A DNA stretch of 50,921 nucleotides from Deltaproteobacteria bacterium (GCA_013813765.1 JACCRC010000491.1:1-50921), one strand, 5' to 3'. Numbered from the stretch's first letter, positions 36,183 to 44,404 are shown. Notes: generated by a model from the letters alone, not told the origin. Translations and numbers: made by a program.

Positions 36183-37322
36183 ATGCGCGCAGTCCTGGCG
36201 CTTGCGCTCGTCGGTTGCGGCTTCTCCGTACCGGCGAACGGCTCCGATGACGAACCGTCGCGTGATGGCTCGATCGATCAGCCACTCGATGCGTGCGTGT
36301 CGTTCTCCTCGCAGCTCGACACGTGCGGCAAGACTGGCGTGCCGCTGACGATCAGCGGCGTGAACACGCTGGACACCGACACCGGCGTGATGATGAACGG
36401 CAACGCGACGGTCGCGCTCACCAGTGCGGTCGTCGTCGCGTCGACGAACCAGATCGAGCTGCGCGTGATCTACGCCAGCACCGTGATGTTCGCGGCGAAC
36501 GCGCAGCTGCGCGCCGTCGGTTCGCGCCCGCTCGCGATCATCGCGTTCGGCAACGTCTCGCTCGCCGCGGGTGCGCTGATCGATGTCGGCGCAGGCGGGG
36601 CGGGCGCGTTCACGATGTGCCCGAACGGCGCGGCACGAGGAGAGAACGACAGTGGCGGCGGTGGTGGCGGAGGCGGCGGCAGCTTTGCGGCCCTCGGCGG
36701 CAAGGGCGGCGATGGCAACAGCGACGGCGGCGGCAGCACCGGCGGTACCGCCGGCGCGGTCGTCGCGCTCCCTGCAGGTCCGCGCGGCGGGTGCCCCGGT
36801 TCGGGCGGTGGCAATGGAGATCAAGACGGCGGTGAAGGCGGTCCCGCAGGCGGCGCGCTCTACATCGCGAGTGCGACGCAGATCGAGCTGCTCGGGACCG
36901 CGGCGATCACCGCCGGCGGCGGCGGTGGCGGCGGTGGTCGGCAGTCCGGATTCAGCAACGGCGACGCGGGCGGCGGCGGTGGGGGCAGCGGCGGATTGAT
37001 TCTGCTCGAGGCGCCGAAGGTCCGCAGCACCGGCGTGCTCGCCGCGAACGGCGGCGGCGGTGGCGAAGGCTCCGGCAACGGAGACGCCGGCAATCCCGGT
37101 GCGCGTGGTCCTGCGAGCACGCTGCGTGCGGAGGGCGGCAAGATGGGCTCGCCAACCGGAACCGACGGCGGTAGGGGCGGTGCGGTGGCGGCAGTCACCG
37201 GCGAATCGCCCGGCGCGGCCCAGGCCGGCGGGGCGGGTGGCGGCGGTGGCGGTGCGGGCTACATCAAGGTGGCGTCGCCGGATCGCGTGCTCGGCACGGT
37301 GTCACCGGCGGTCACGCCGTGA
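36183..37322 (+). CDS. Gly-rich surface lipoprotein
   Basis: A 379-residue protein with a short signal ending A-L-V-G-C (Cys12) that predicts lipid anchoring. Residues 30-125 form a beta-rich domain of short repeats, and from about 140 the chain is dominated by poly-Gly runs (up to nine Gly in a row) broken by short hydrophobic strands such as A-L-Y-I-A-S-A-T-Q-I-E-L-L-G. That alternation suggests a repetitive beta-helix or glycine sandwich on the cell surface. I associate such lipoproteins with myxobacterial genomes, but the function is unknown. A strong terminator hairpin begins 6 bp after the stop. Confidence 0.75.
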   Translation: MRAVLALALVGCGFSVPANGSDDEPSRDGSIDQPLDACVSFSSQLDTCGKTGVPLTISGVNTLDTDTGVMMNGNATVALTSAVVVASTNQIELRVIYASTVMFAANAQLRAVGSRPLAIIAFGNVSLAAGALIDVGAGGAGAFTMCPNGAARGENDSGGGGGGGGGSFAALGGKGGDGNSDGGGSTGGTAGAVVALPAGPRGGCPGSGGGNGDQDGGEGGPAGGALYIASATQIELLGTAAITAGGGGGGGGRQSGFSNGDAGGGGGGSGGLILLEAPKVRSTGVLAANGGGGGEGSGNGDAGNPGARGPASTLRAEGGKMGSPTGTDGGRGGAVAAVTGESPGAAQAGGAGGGGGGAGYIKVASPDRVLGTVSPAVTP

Positions 37323-37327
37323 ATGCG

Positions 37328-37353
37328 AAGAGCCGCCCGGTGGGGCGGCTCTT
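37328..37353. terminator. Bidirectional hairpin terminator
   Basis: AAGAGCCGCCC and GGGCGGCTCTT form a perfect 11-bp stem around a 4-nt loop. It lies between convergent genes ending at 37322 (plus) and 37379 (minus), and the A/T-flanked stem can work in both directions. There is no long T-run. Confidence 0.85.
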
Positions 37354-37378
37354 CCGACGTCACGTCGAAGCGTTGCGC

Positions 37379-38215
37379 TCAGATACCGCAGGAAGCGACG
37401 CCGCCCTCGAGACCCTTCTTGAAGGCCGCCGAGCGCTGCGCGGCCGAGCCGTGCGTCCAGGTCTCTGGCTGAACGCGGCCGGTGGTCTTGCGCTGGATCG
37501 TGTCGTCGCCGATCGCGGACGCGGCGTTCAGCGCCTCGTCGACATCGCCGACCTCGAGGAGGCCGCGTGCGTTCGCGTCCTTCGCCCATGCACCGGCGAG
37601 GCAGTCCGCCTGCAGCTCGGTCTCGATCTGGTTGACCTCACCGCGACCGAGGCGGCCCTTGATGTTCTGCACGTGATGACCGACCTCGTGTGCGATCACG
37701 TACGCCTGTGCGAAATCGCCGGGCGCTCCGAACCGCTCCCGCAGCTGGTCGTAGAACGTGAGGTCGATGTACACGCGCCGATCGAGCGGGCAGTAGAACG
37801 GACCGACCGCGGACGATGCCGACCCGCAGGCCGAGTCGATGCCCTGGCGGAACAGCGTGAGCCGCGTGGTCTGGTAACCCGGGATATCGCGCGTGAACGA
37901 CTTCTGAACATCGTCGAGCACGTAGCCCACGAAGCGCGCGGTGTCGTCCTTCGTCGCGGTCTCCGTCGGCGCGTTCTTCACCGCGCCCTGGCGATCGGGA
38001 TCGCCACTGCCGCTGCACATGCCCAGACTGCCGCCGCCAAACGTCATCACACCGATCACGACCAGCGCGACGAGGATGCCTTTCCAGCCAAACCTCGAGG
38101 CGAGGGCGAGAATGTTGAGGCCGCCGCCCATTCCGCCACCTCCAAACCCTCGGGAGCGTCCTTCGCTGCGGCGGTCGTCGACGTTGTTGCTTTGATGTCC
38201 TCTATCCCAGCGCAT
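37379..38215 (-). CDS. YpfJ/KPN_02809-type neutral zinc metallopeptidase
   Basis: A 278-residue membrane-anchored protein. I chose ATG 38215 because the family characteristically begins M-R-W; the open frame extends upstream to 38314 without support. A Gly-rich, Arg/Asp-rich N terminus is followed by one membrane segment (about 45-62) and a peptidase domain with the zinc motif H-E-V-G-H-H (His176, Glu177, His180). Downstream are E-L-Q-A-D-C-L-A-G-A-W, the presumed third ligand and family signature, and H-G-S-A-A-Q-R. Members are widespread, usually of unknown target. The gene is convergent with the Gly-rich lipoprotein and shares its terminator. Confidence 0.88.
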   Translation of the reverse strand: MRWDRGHQSNNVDDRRSEGRSRGFGGGGMGGGLNILALASRFGWKGILVALVVIGVMTFGGGSLGMCSGSGDPDRQGAVKNAPTETATKDDTARFVGYVLDDVQKSFTRDIPGYQTTRLTLFRQGIDSACGSASSAVGPFYCPLDRRVYIDLTFYDQLRERFGAPGDFAQAYVIAHEVGHHVQNIKGRLGRGEVNQIETELQADCLAGAWAKDANARGLLEVGDVDEALNAASAIGDDTIQRKTTGRVQPETWTHGSAAQRSAAFKKGLEGGVASCGI

Positions 38216-38283
38216 ATCGCAGATGGAATGCAGACAGCAGGCCACGGGGACTCCGAATCTCTCGTACGTGCGCTGATGCGCAC

Positions 38284-39030
38284 TCAGGACCCGAGCGTCG
38301 CGCGATCGAGCCACTCGAGGATCGCATGGGCCTTATCGCGATCGAGTGCCTTCGCCTCGGCGCCGTGACCCGCGCCCGGGAGCAGATCCCACGAGAGCTC
38401 CTCGCCGCATTTCTCGAGATAGCTCTTCAGGCGAACCGCCGCGGGATGCGCCGGGTTTCCGTCGCCGACAAGGAAGTACGCGGGCAGCGAACCGCTCGGA
38501 CACTCGTCGACACCGCCGCGCGGAGGCTGACCGCCGCCGTGAAACACGACGGCCGCGAAGCCGCTCAGCCGGTGCGCGTTCATGCCGATGTACGACGCGC
38601 CTCCGGACCACCCGGCGAGGTAGCGCTTCGAGCGATCGATCGGAAGCTGCCGCGCGACCGCGTCGACCTTGTCCTGGATCCAGTCCGGCGCAGGATTCCA
38701 CTCGTACCACTTGCCGTCCTCGCAGCCCTCGGCGCGCGGACACTCGAGCGCGAGCACGACCCAACCGCGTTCGAGCGCGGCATCGCGCCAGCGAGCAGCG
38801 GCATGCTTCGCGTGCTCCTTGTTGCCGTGGAGCACGACGAGGAGCGGGAGATCGCCCTTCCGAGTGGGCGGCGTGTCGATCGTGCAACCGCGGCAGGGCG
38901 GCACGGGCTCCGCTACCGCCACGTCCGTCGGTGCGCCACTGTAGGTGACGCGCTCGGACGCGAGCGAGGTTCCCTCGCGGCATGCGACGAGACCAACCAG
39001 AAAGAGAAGCTTGGCGAACCGAGTCGACAT
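38284..39030 (-). CDS. Alpha/beta-hydrolase lipoprotein (esterase/depolymerase-like)
   Basis: A 248-residue protein. ATG 39030 is chosen because it gives a clean lipoprotein signal, L-V-G-L-V-A-C (Cys17). The hydrolase fold shows the oxyanion H-G-N-K near 68, the nucleophile elbow G-W-S-G-G (Ser142), an Asp in V-G-D-G-N-P-A-H and the catalytic His in G-A-G-H-G. Four Cys in the N-terminal third (C-R-G-C, E-C-P, G-C-E) may form disulfides. It resembles esterases related to poly(3-hydroxybutyrate) depolymerase or feruloyl esterase; the substrate is unknown. It is divergent from the L,D-transpeptidase gene, 167 bp away. Confidence 0.8.
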   Translation of the reverse strand: MSTRFAKLLFLVGLVACREGTSLASERVTYSGAPTDVAVAEPVPPCRGCTIDTPPTRKGDLPLLVVLHGNKEHAKHAAARWRDAALERGWVVLALECPRAEGCEDGKWYEWNPAPDWIQDKVDAVARQLPIDRSKRYLAGWSGGASYIGMNAHRLSGFAAVVFHGGGQPPRGGVDECPSGSLPAYFLVGDGNPAHPAAVRLKSYLEKCGEELSWDLLPGAGHGAEAKALDRDKAHAILEWLDRATLGS

Positions 39031-39197
39031 GCCCACATGGGGCAGCAAACGATGTGCCGCGAGGCCACCGTGCTGCGCTGTCCCTGAGCTCCGAGCGATG
39101 TGCGCGAGCGCCGCACCTCACGCGCGCTCACGTGGCAAGGGTCACCCGGAAGCACTTCGATAATGCTGTTCTCCGACGAGAGCGTCATCATGGACAG

Positions 39198-41099
39198 ATG
39201 AGATGGCAGCTGTTCGCCGTGACGCTGATCGGATGCGCGGCATCAACGACTCCGCGCACTGCACGCACCACTGAAGCGATGTCGCCCAGCGCGCAAGCCA
39301 GCTCCGAGATTCGCTTCGCGCGAAGTGAGCTGACGACGCAGGTCACTTGTCCCGACGCTGCGAAGCGCGCTGATGGCGTGATGATCTGCCCGAACGAAGC
39401 AAAGGCGCAGGGTTTGACGATCGTGGATCTCGGAGAGAACTGGACGCCGCGACTGTTCGCGCAGCAGCCGGATGGCACCGCTCCGAACTTCCGCGCGAGT
39501 TATCTCGCGCTCGCGAACGACCGTAGCCTCGACGGGAAACCGCTCGATCATGCGCAGGAGCTCGCGGAGCTCTACGGCGTCGTTCCGTCGCTCGCGATCG
39601 CACGCGCGCGGCTCGCCGATGAAGCGCGTCACGCGTGTCACGATGCGATCGATCCCGCACCGATCCTCGTGCTCGACAAGCCGTACGCGCAGGATCACAA
39701 GGATGCGATCGCCGCGTCCAACATGCGGCGCGTCGCGCTCGCGAAGCAGCTCGAGCAGATGCGTGTGGCGAAGAACCTGCCCGACCTGATCGCGCTCGCC
39801 GACACCGACCAGTACAAGAAGTGGAAGAAGGCCGACGACCTCTATCGCGGTCTGCTCGCCGCGCAACAGCGCCTGGTCTGCGAGACCTTCCTCCCGGCGA
39901 AGGACGCCGATGGCTCGATGACGTGGCGCACGTCGAACGCCGTCGAGCTATTCCAGCGCCGCAACTTCCTCATGCCGAACGAGCGGCTCGATCCGGAGAC
40001 GCGCGAGGCCATGCAGCTCGACAGCCGCGAGCTGGACTTCCGGCTCGCGCTGCGCATCCTGCGCGAGCGCGTCGTCGATGCGAGCGGCCTGATCGAGGAC
40101 GGCACCGCGAGCGGCGGCCCGCAGCCGATCCTCGGCCGCCTCCTGGATCCCGCGCCGATGCGCGCGGCTCGCGGCGGTGAAGCACCGCTCCCCGATGGCG
40201 CCCCGGATCTGATCGGCGCCGCGACCGAGGCTGCCGCGAAGGAACTCGGCTGGACGGATCCCGCGGCGCTGCGCACGTTCTTCGAGGCGCACCCCAAGGG
40301 CATCCGCGTCGCGCTCAAGCTGCCGGCGCCGCCAGCGTACCACTCCGCGCACATGGATCTGTCCGCCGTGATCGATCGCGGCGACGTCTGGTACGACGAG
40401 GTCCCGATCGCGCGGAAGATCAAGCGCCGCCCGACGCTCACCCTGTTCGTCAACGACGGCGGCAAGCAGCGCCCGCTGATCCGTTGGCCCACGACGATCG
40501 GTGGCTGGTCCGACGTGCGTGTCGGCGCGGGCTATGTCGTGCAGAAGTGGAAGGAGTCCGACGTCGGTCCGCGCGTGTGGCGCAACCTCTTCGCGGCGCC
40601 GACCTGGCTGCCGCCGCCGAGCACGCCCGATCGCGATCTCGTGAAGAACAACTACAACGGTACGTACTCGCTGAAGACCGACATCATGGGACCCGGCCCG
40701 CACGCCGCGTTCGGCATGACCCTGCTCGTCCACGACAAGGTCGTGAAGGCGAAGGACGGCACCGATACCTACTACGACAACGGCATCGGCACGCACGGCT
40801 CCGCCAGCGTGACCTCGATCGTCAACGGCACGAGCCACGGCTGCCACCGCCTCTACAACCAGCTCGCGGTCCGCCTCTCGGACTTCCTGCTCGCGCACCG
40901 CGAGCACATCGTCAAGGGCGAGACCCCCGAGTACTATCGCCGCATCGTCCGCCACAAGGGCACGTTCGTCGCGAAGATCTCGACGCGCGGCTACGGCTAC
41001 GAGATGACGCCGCCGGTTCCGGTCAACGTGAAGGCCGGCAACATCAAGACGAGCCGGAAGGTCCCGCCCCGCGACTCGGCGCCTGCTCGCCCGGACTGA
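39198..41099 (+). CDS. L,D-transpeptidase (YkuD) lipoprotein
   Basis: A 633-residue protein. ATG 39198 is chosen because it gives a lipoprotein signal with L-I-G-C (Cys13); the open frame extends upstream without support. A long N-terminal region (about 40-400), mostly helical, precedes the YkuD catalytic domain, which has G-I-G-T-H-G and S-H-G-C-H-R (nucleophile Cys549). The family norm after the Cys is Val-Arg; here it is His-Arg. Such enzymes make 3-3 crosslinks in peptidoglycan or attach proteins to it in the periplasm. GATAAT at 39157-39162 is a plausible -10. The 3' end overlaps the minus-strand small gene by 56 bp. Confidence 0.85.
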   Translation: MRWQLFAVTLIGCAASTTPRTARTTEAMSPSAQASSEIRFARSELTTQVTCPDAAKRADGVMICPNEAKAQGLTIVDLGENWTPRLFAQQPDGTAPNFRASYLALANDRSLDGKPLDHAQELAELYGVVPSLAIARARLADEARHACHDAIDPAPILVLDKPYAQDHKDAIAASNMRRVALAKQLEQMRVAKNLPDLIALADTDQYKKWKKADDLYRGLLAAQQRLVCETFLPAKDADGSMTWRTSNAVELFQRRNFLMPNERLDPETREAMQLDSRELDFRLALRILRERVVDASGLIEDGTASGGPQPILGRLLDPAPMRAARGGEAPLPDGAPDLIGAATEAAAKELGWTDPAALRTFFEAHPKGIRVALKLPAPPAYHSAHMDLSAVIDRGDVWYDEVPIARKIKRRPTLTLFVNDGGKQRPLIRWPTTIGGWSDVRVGAGYVVQKWKESDVGPRVWRNLFAAPTWLPPPSTPDRDLVKNNYNGTYSLKTDIMGPGPHAAFGMTLLVHDKVVKAKDGTDTYYDNGIGTHGSASVTSIVNGTSHGCHRLYNQLAVRLSDFLLAHREHIVKGETPEYYRRIVRHKGTFVAKISTRGYGYEMTPPVPVNVKAGNIKTSRKVPPRDSAPARPD

Positions 41100-41250
41100 G
41101 CTCTCCCAGCTCGAGGCAGAGCGACGACAGCTCGCACAGATCGCGCAGGCGCGCCGTGATCGCCTCTGCCGACATGTCCACGCCGTCACGCGCAGATGGC
41201 TCGAGCGTCAGCGCTGCACGCAGGCGTTCTTCCAGCTCACGGCTTGTCAC
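41044..41250 (-). CDS. Small helical protein paired with a nucleotidyltransferase
   Basis: A 68-residue protein with a GTG start that overlaps the 3' end of the nucleotidyltransferase gene by 14 bp, so translation is coupled. The sequence is helical (T-S-R-E-L-E-E-R-L-R-A-A-L, then I-T-A-R-L-R-D-L-C-E-L-S-S-L-C-L-E-L-G) with a disordered Ser/Pro tail. The last 56 bp are antisense to the L,D-transpeptidase 3' end. Being short and coupled to a nucleotidyltransferase suggests a partner or antidote protein; no family is recognised. Confidence 0.55.
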   Translation of the reverse strand: MTSRELEERLRAALTLEPSARDGVDMSAEAITARLRDLCELSSLCLELGELSPGEQAPSRGAGPSGSS

Positions 41251-41707
41251 GGTTGCCCTCCGCCGCCGTGAGGCTCTGGATGTCGACGAGGTCCTGAGGC
41301 CGACCTGCCGTGAGCTTCAGCGTGATCAATCCATCGCGCGACACGACCGAGAGCGTGCCCTCTCGCCATGCGAGACGGACGCGGTCGTTCCATACGGTCT
41401 CGAGCTTCGCGTTGAGCCACAATAGATCGAGCATCAGCGGCCGCCCGTCGACCAGCTTCGAGTAGCGCTGCACCTCGATGCCACTGCCAGAAAACTCCAT
41501 CGGCAACGCCTCGAACACGTAGCCGAGGCGCTTCGCGATCTCGCGGATTCCTGCGTGATCTTCTTTGCGCGCGATCAGGTCGATGTCCTTGGTCGCTCGT
41601 GGTGCGCCATGAACGGCCAGCGCCAATGCGCCGCAAAGGGCGTACTCGACCTTCGCCTCGTCGAGCGCCGACAGCAGCGCCACGAGCTCACCGTAGAGGT
41701 CCGCCAC
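41237..41707 (-). CDS. Nucleotidyltransferase-fold protein (MNT/AbiEii-like)
   Basis: A 156-residue soluble protein. The segment G-A-L-A-L-A-V-H-G-A-P-R-A-T-K-D-I-D-L-I (about 26-45) is the glycine-rich helix and the D-I-D metal-binding strand of the nucleotidyltransferase fold, in the variant seen in AbiEii-like and related proteins. A third carboxylate may be D in L-M-L-D-L-L-W. The C-terminal part has L-K-L-x-A-G-R-P-Q-D-L-x-D, also typical of this group. Some members are toxins that transfer nucleotides to RNA or proteins, others are housekeeping. TATGAT lies 6 nt before the GTG start. A small gene overlaps its end. Confidence 0.8.
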   Translation of the reverse strand: MADLYGELVALLSALDEAKVEYALCGALALAVHGAPRATKDIDLIARKEDHAGIREIAKRLGYVFEALPMEFSGSGIEVQRYSKLVDGRPLMLDLLWLNAKLETVWNDRVRLAWREGTLSVVSRDGLITLKLTAGRPQDLVDIQSLTAAEGNRDKP

Positions 41708-41713
41708 GACGCC

Positions 41714-41719
41714 ATCATA
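41714..41719 (-). promoter_or_regulatory. -10-like TATGAT before the nucleotidyltransferase gene
   Basis: On the minus strand TATGAT (5 of 6 matches to TATAAT) ends 6 nt before the GTG at 41707, with no ribosome binding site. It is the best example in this window of a -10 hexamer that would give a leaderless message. Confidence 0.5.
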
Positions 41720-41767
41720 GCTCGCTCCGGCGTCCGGTGCCCCGCGTTGCCCCGTTCCTGACGCTGC

Positions 41768-42721
41768 TCAACCAGTGGTGGCGCTCTGACCTGGACCCAT
41801 AGCGATCGCCGGTGCATCGCCGAGCCGCGCGACGATGAATGCGTAAAGGCCGAGCGCGTCGAACGTGTTGCCCATCGAGAACCGCCAGCCGACCTGCGCG
41901 AAGTGATCGGCTTCGATGTCGGCGAGTGTCTCGCCCCAGTACTGCGAGCTGATCGGTACAAGCCCGTCGTTCGGTCCGGCGACCTTCCTCATGTACGCGT
42001 GCGCGGCCTTGAGCGCGAGCGGCACGGACGTCCTCGCATCGCGGATGCCGCCGACCACGCTCGCGTAGCGCACGCCGGGGACGTCGCGGACCTCGTCGTT
42101 GAACTTCGCGAGCGACTGCGACGACAACCACTCGACCGCATCCATCGGAATGCCGAGCGTGTGGACGAGCCGACGCGGCCAGTCGAGTGGGCCCTTCAGC
42201 ATGAGATCGGCGATCGGTGATCCGCGGTGCGGCGTGCCGATCGTCACGAGCGAGCGCACGTGCTTCGACAGCCCGAGCTTCGCGATCGCGTAGCGCGCAT
42301 CCAGCCCGCCGAGGCTGTGCGCGATCAGATCGATCCGCTCGTGCTTGAGCGCGAGGATCGCCGCCATCAGCTTCTCCGCGCGCACCGGCACGCTCGCCGC
42401 GATCGGCAGGTTCACGGCGTGCGCGTGACAGCCGAGCGACTCGAGGTGCTTCGCGATGCCGCGGAAGTAATCGAATCGCGCACCGGGCACGCCGATCCGA
42501 TCGAAGCCGAACAGGCCGTGCACGAGGATGACAGGCAGGGGAGTGCGGCGCGGCTCATCGGCCGGCGCGGGCACCGCCACGATGCCCTCCATCGTCGGCA
42601 CCGAGTCGCGCCCGCCAGGCTCGATCACCACCGGTCGAGGCCCTGCCTCGCGGCGACGCACGACGATCAGCGCCGACACGAACAGCGCGATGACGAGCGC
42701 GATGACGATGATCGTCAGCAC
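41768..42721 (-). CDS. Membrane-anchored triacylglycerol lipase/esterase
   Basis: A 317-residue protein with GTG 42721 chosen as start, giving an N-terminal membrane anchor (about 2-21) followed by R-R-R and a periplasmic or surface domain. The hydrolase shows L-V-H-G-L-F-G-F-D (oxyanion), A-H-S-L-G-G with Ser136 as nucleophile, and an Asp in G-P-N-D-G-L-V-P. The likely catalytic His is in A-D-H-F-A-Q-V-G-W. This matches family I bacterial lipases (LipA/Pseudomonas type), although no Lif foldase is nearby. An alternative upstream start would overlap the neighbouring lipoprotein gene. The two may be co-transcribed with a 40-bp gap. Confidence 0.82.
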   Translation of the reverse strand: MLTIIVIALVIALFVSALIVVRRREAGPRPVVIEPGGRDSVPTMEGIVAVPAPADEPRRTPLPVILVHGLFGFDRIGVPGARFDYFRGIAKHLESLGCHAHAVNLPIAASVPVRAEKLMAAILALKHERIDLIAHSLGGLDARYAIAKLGLSKHVRSLVTIGTPHRGSPIADLMLKGPLDWPRRLVHTLGIPMDAVEWLSSQSLAKFNDEVRDVPGVRYASVVGGIRDARTSVPLALKAAHAYMRKVAGPNDGLVPISSQYWGETLADIEADHFAQVGWRFSMGNTFDALGLYAFIVARLGDAPAIAMGPGQSATTG

Positions 42722-42761
42722 GAGATGACTAGCGTGCCACGCCGGAGGCCGCGAGGGAGCG

Positions 42762-43505
42762 TCACGGTGGGAGCGGCACGCGCACGAGGCCGGCACCGAT
42801 CGTGCCGATCACGAGCTCGCCCGTGCCGCGATCGTAGATCGCCGAGGGCACCGTGTAGGTCTCGCTCCCCGGCGCGAGCGCCCACGTCAGGCCGCGGTCG
42901 CGCGAGACGAATGCGCCGTCCTCCGTCGCGGCGACCAGTCCCCCGGGGATCAGCGCGTGTTTGTAGGTGTACTCGGCAGGACCGCGCAGCGCCCACGTCG
43001 CGGTGGCTGCATCGCTGAGCCACGTGCCGCCGCCGGTGGCGGCCGCGAGTCCGCCGTCGGGCAGCACGAGTAGCGCCTCGACGAGCACGCTGACCTGAGG
43101 CACGGCCTGAAACGTCATTGCCTGGTCCGCCGACACGAACAGACCATCCTCGGTGCCGGCCCACAGCTTGCCGCCCGTCACCGCGACCGCGAACACCTCG
43201 CGATTCGCTCCCATGATCTGGTGCGGGGTCCACGTCGTGTACGGCGGATCCGCGACGAGCACGCGGCGATACGTGCCGACGAACGCACGCGCGCCGATGA
43301 ACGCGATCGACGAAGCGAAGTAGCCATCCTCCGCGGGGAGGACGTTCAGCCCGATCCAGGTCCTGCCGCCGGCGGGGAGCTCCAACGAGATCGGCGGGGT
43401 GCTGTCGCCGCTGTCTCCGCCGGCGTCGCCCGCGATGGGGGCGAACCCGAGCCGACCGCAGCCAGACGCGACCGCGAGTAGCGCGGCAACCGCGCGAACC
43501 GACAT
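42762..43505 (-). CDS. C-G-R-L-G-F-type lipoprotein with beta-propeller-like repeats
   Basis: A 247-residue protein (a GTG one codon upstream is possible). The signal peptide ends A-S-G-C followed by G-R-L-G-F, a pattern I associate with many lipoproteins of Haliangium/Kofleria-type genomes. After an acidic Gly/Asp/Ser linker the chain has repeats such as A-G-T-E-D-G-L-F-V-S-A-D and A-T-E-D-G-A-F-V-S-R-D-R-G-L-T-W, which are Asp-box (BNR) motifs of beta-propellers. It is probably exposed on the outer membrane and binds a ligand. TAAGCT lies 7 nt before the ATG. Lipase gene downstream. Confidence 0.75.
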   Translation of the reverse strand: MSVRAVAALLAVASGCGRLGFAPIAGDAGGDSGDSTPPISLELPAGGRTWIGLNVLPAEDGYFASSIAFIGARAFVGTYRRVLVADPPYTTWTPHQIMGANREVFAVAVTGGKLWAGTEDGLFVSADQAMTFQAVPQVSVLVEALLVLPDGGLAAATGGGTWLSDAATATWALRGPAEYTYKHALIPGGLVAATEDGAFVSRDRGLTWALAPGSETYTVPSAIYDRGTGELVIGTIGAGLVRVPLPP

Positions 43506-43512
43506 CACATCG

Positions 43513-43518
43513 AGCTTA
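43513..43518 (-). promoter_or_regulatory. -10-like TAAGCT before the C-G-R-L-G-F lipoprotein gene
   Basis: On the minus strand TAAGCT ends 7 nt before ATG 43505. The same hexamer stands at the same distance before the minus-strand gene at 29054. Confidence 0.4.
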
Positions 43519-43569
43519 CGCCGACCCCTCCTCGGTGCGGCAGTTTGTCGCGCAGATCGGCGCGCGCTC

Positions 43570-43598
43570 TTGCCGCATCCGCATCGTCGACGGATGCG
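43570..43598. repeat. Perfect 9-bp inverted repeat upstream of the act operon
   Basis: GCCGCATCC and GGATGCGGC are separated by 11 nt. The element lies in the 248-bp space between the minus-strand lipoprotein gene and actA. No T-run follows, so it is more likely an operator or an RNA structure in the actA leader than a terminator. Nothing else in this space is recognised except AGGA at 43744-43747 before actA. Confidence 0.5.
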
Positions 43599-43753
43599 GC
43601 GATAACGGCATCGGAGAGATCAGCCGGATGCTCGCTGCTGCGACGGAACGCCACCCCAAGAACCCACCGCCCAACCTTGCGAAATGGTGTCGGGTAGTGG
43701 TTCAACGCTCTCGCGTGCGCGGCTGCTTTGCGCGCGTCAACGCAGGAACCTAA

Positions 43754-44395
43754 ATGCCGCGTTTCACATTCCCTGAATGGACCGAGACACTCAAGAAGTG
43801 GATCAGCCTCCTGGTCATGGGAGCACCAGTCTACCTGGTCGCTCTTGTCGCCTACGGCGTGACCCCCGAAGCTATCCGGATCGGCTACCAACCGGACCAG
43901 CCCGTCCCGTATAGCCACGCGCTACACGCCGGCGAGCTCGGCATGGACTGCCGCTACTGCCACTCCACCGTGGAGCGCGCAGCTGAGGCGGCGATTCCTC
44001 CGGCGAGCGTCTGCATGAACTGCCACGCGACGGTGAAGCGCGAGTCCGACGCGCTGCAGCCGATCCGCGCGGCGTACGCGGAGAACCAGCCGGTGCGCTG
44101 GACGCGCGTCAACGACGTGCCGGACTACGTGTACTTCGACCACTCGGCGCACGTGAACGCGACCATCGGTTGCGAGTCGTGCCACGGCCGCGTCGATCAG
44201 ATGGTCAAGGTCTTCCAGGCCAAGTCCCTGACGATGGAGTGGTGTCTCGACTGCCACCGCAACCCGGAGCCGCACCTGCGCAAGCACGAAGCGCTCACGG
44301 CGATGGGCTACGAGCCCGGCAAGGACGAAGGCGCCGCTGTCTTGAAGGCGAACAACGTCAACCCGCCCACCAACTGCTCGACCTGCCACCGCTAG
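43754..44395 (+). CDS. actA: Alternative complex III subunit ActA, pentaheme cytochrome c
   Basis: A 213-residue protein with an N-terminal membrane segment (about 17-36) and five C-x-x-C-H heme sites beginning at Cys66, 87, 140, 164 and 208, the number expected for ActA. It belongs to the membrane-bound quinol:electron acceptor oxidoreductase that replaces the cytochrome bc1 complex in many bacteria, and it carries electrons on the periplasmic side. AGGA lies 6 nt before the ATG. It is the first gene of a tight operon, with actB starting 9 bp later. Confidence 0.93.
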   Translation: MPRFTFPEWTETLKKWISLLVMGAPVYLVALVAYGVTPEAIRIGYQPDQPVPYSHALHAGELGMDCRYCHSTVERAAEAAIPPASVCMNCHATVKRESDALQPIRAAYAENQPVRWTRVNDVPDYVYFDHSAHVNATIGCESCHGRVDQMVKVFQAKSLTMEWCLDCHRNPEPHLRKHEALTAMGYEPGKDEGAAVLKANNVNPPTNCSTCHR

Positions 44396-44404
44396 GAGTC
44401 AAGG

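Noticed and set aside
38216-38314. N-terminal extension of the YpfJ-type peptidase
   Set aside because: The family begins M-R-W, which matches ATG 38215; the upstream codons read as shadow sequence.
38982-39197. N-terminal extension of the L,D-transpeptidase frame
   Set aside because: The extension has no signal and the lipoprotein signal starts at 39198; the extra codons overlap the divergent hydrolase gene.
43505-43918. 137-residue minus-strand frame upstream of actA
   Set aside because: It overlaps the actA start and membrane helix, has no ribosome binding site and no family pattern; treated as intergenic.
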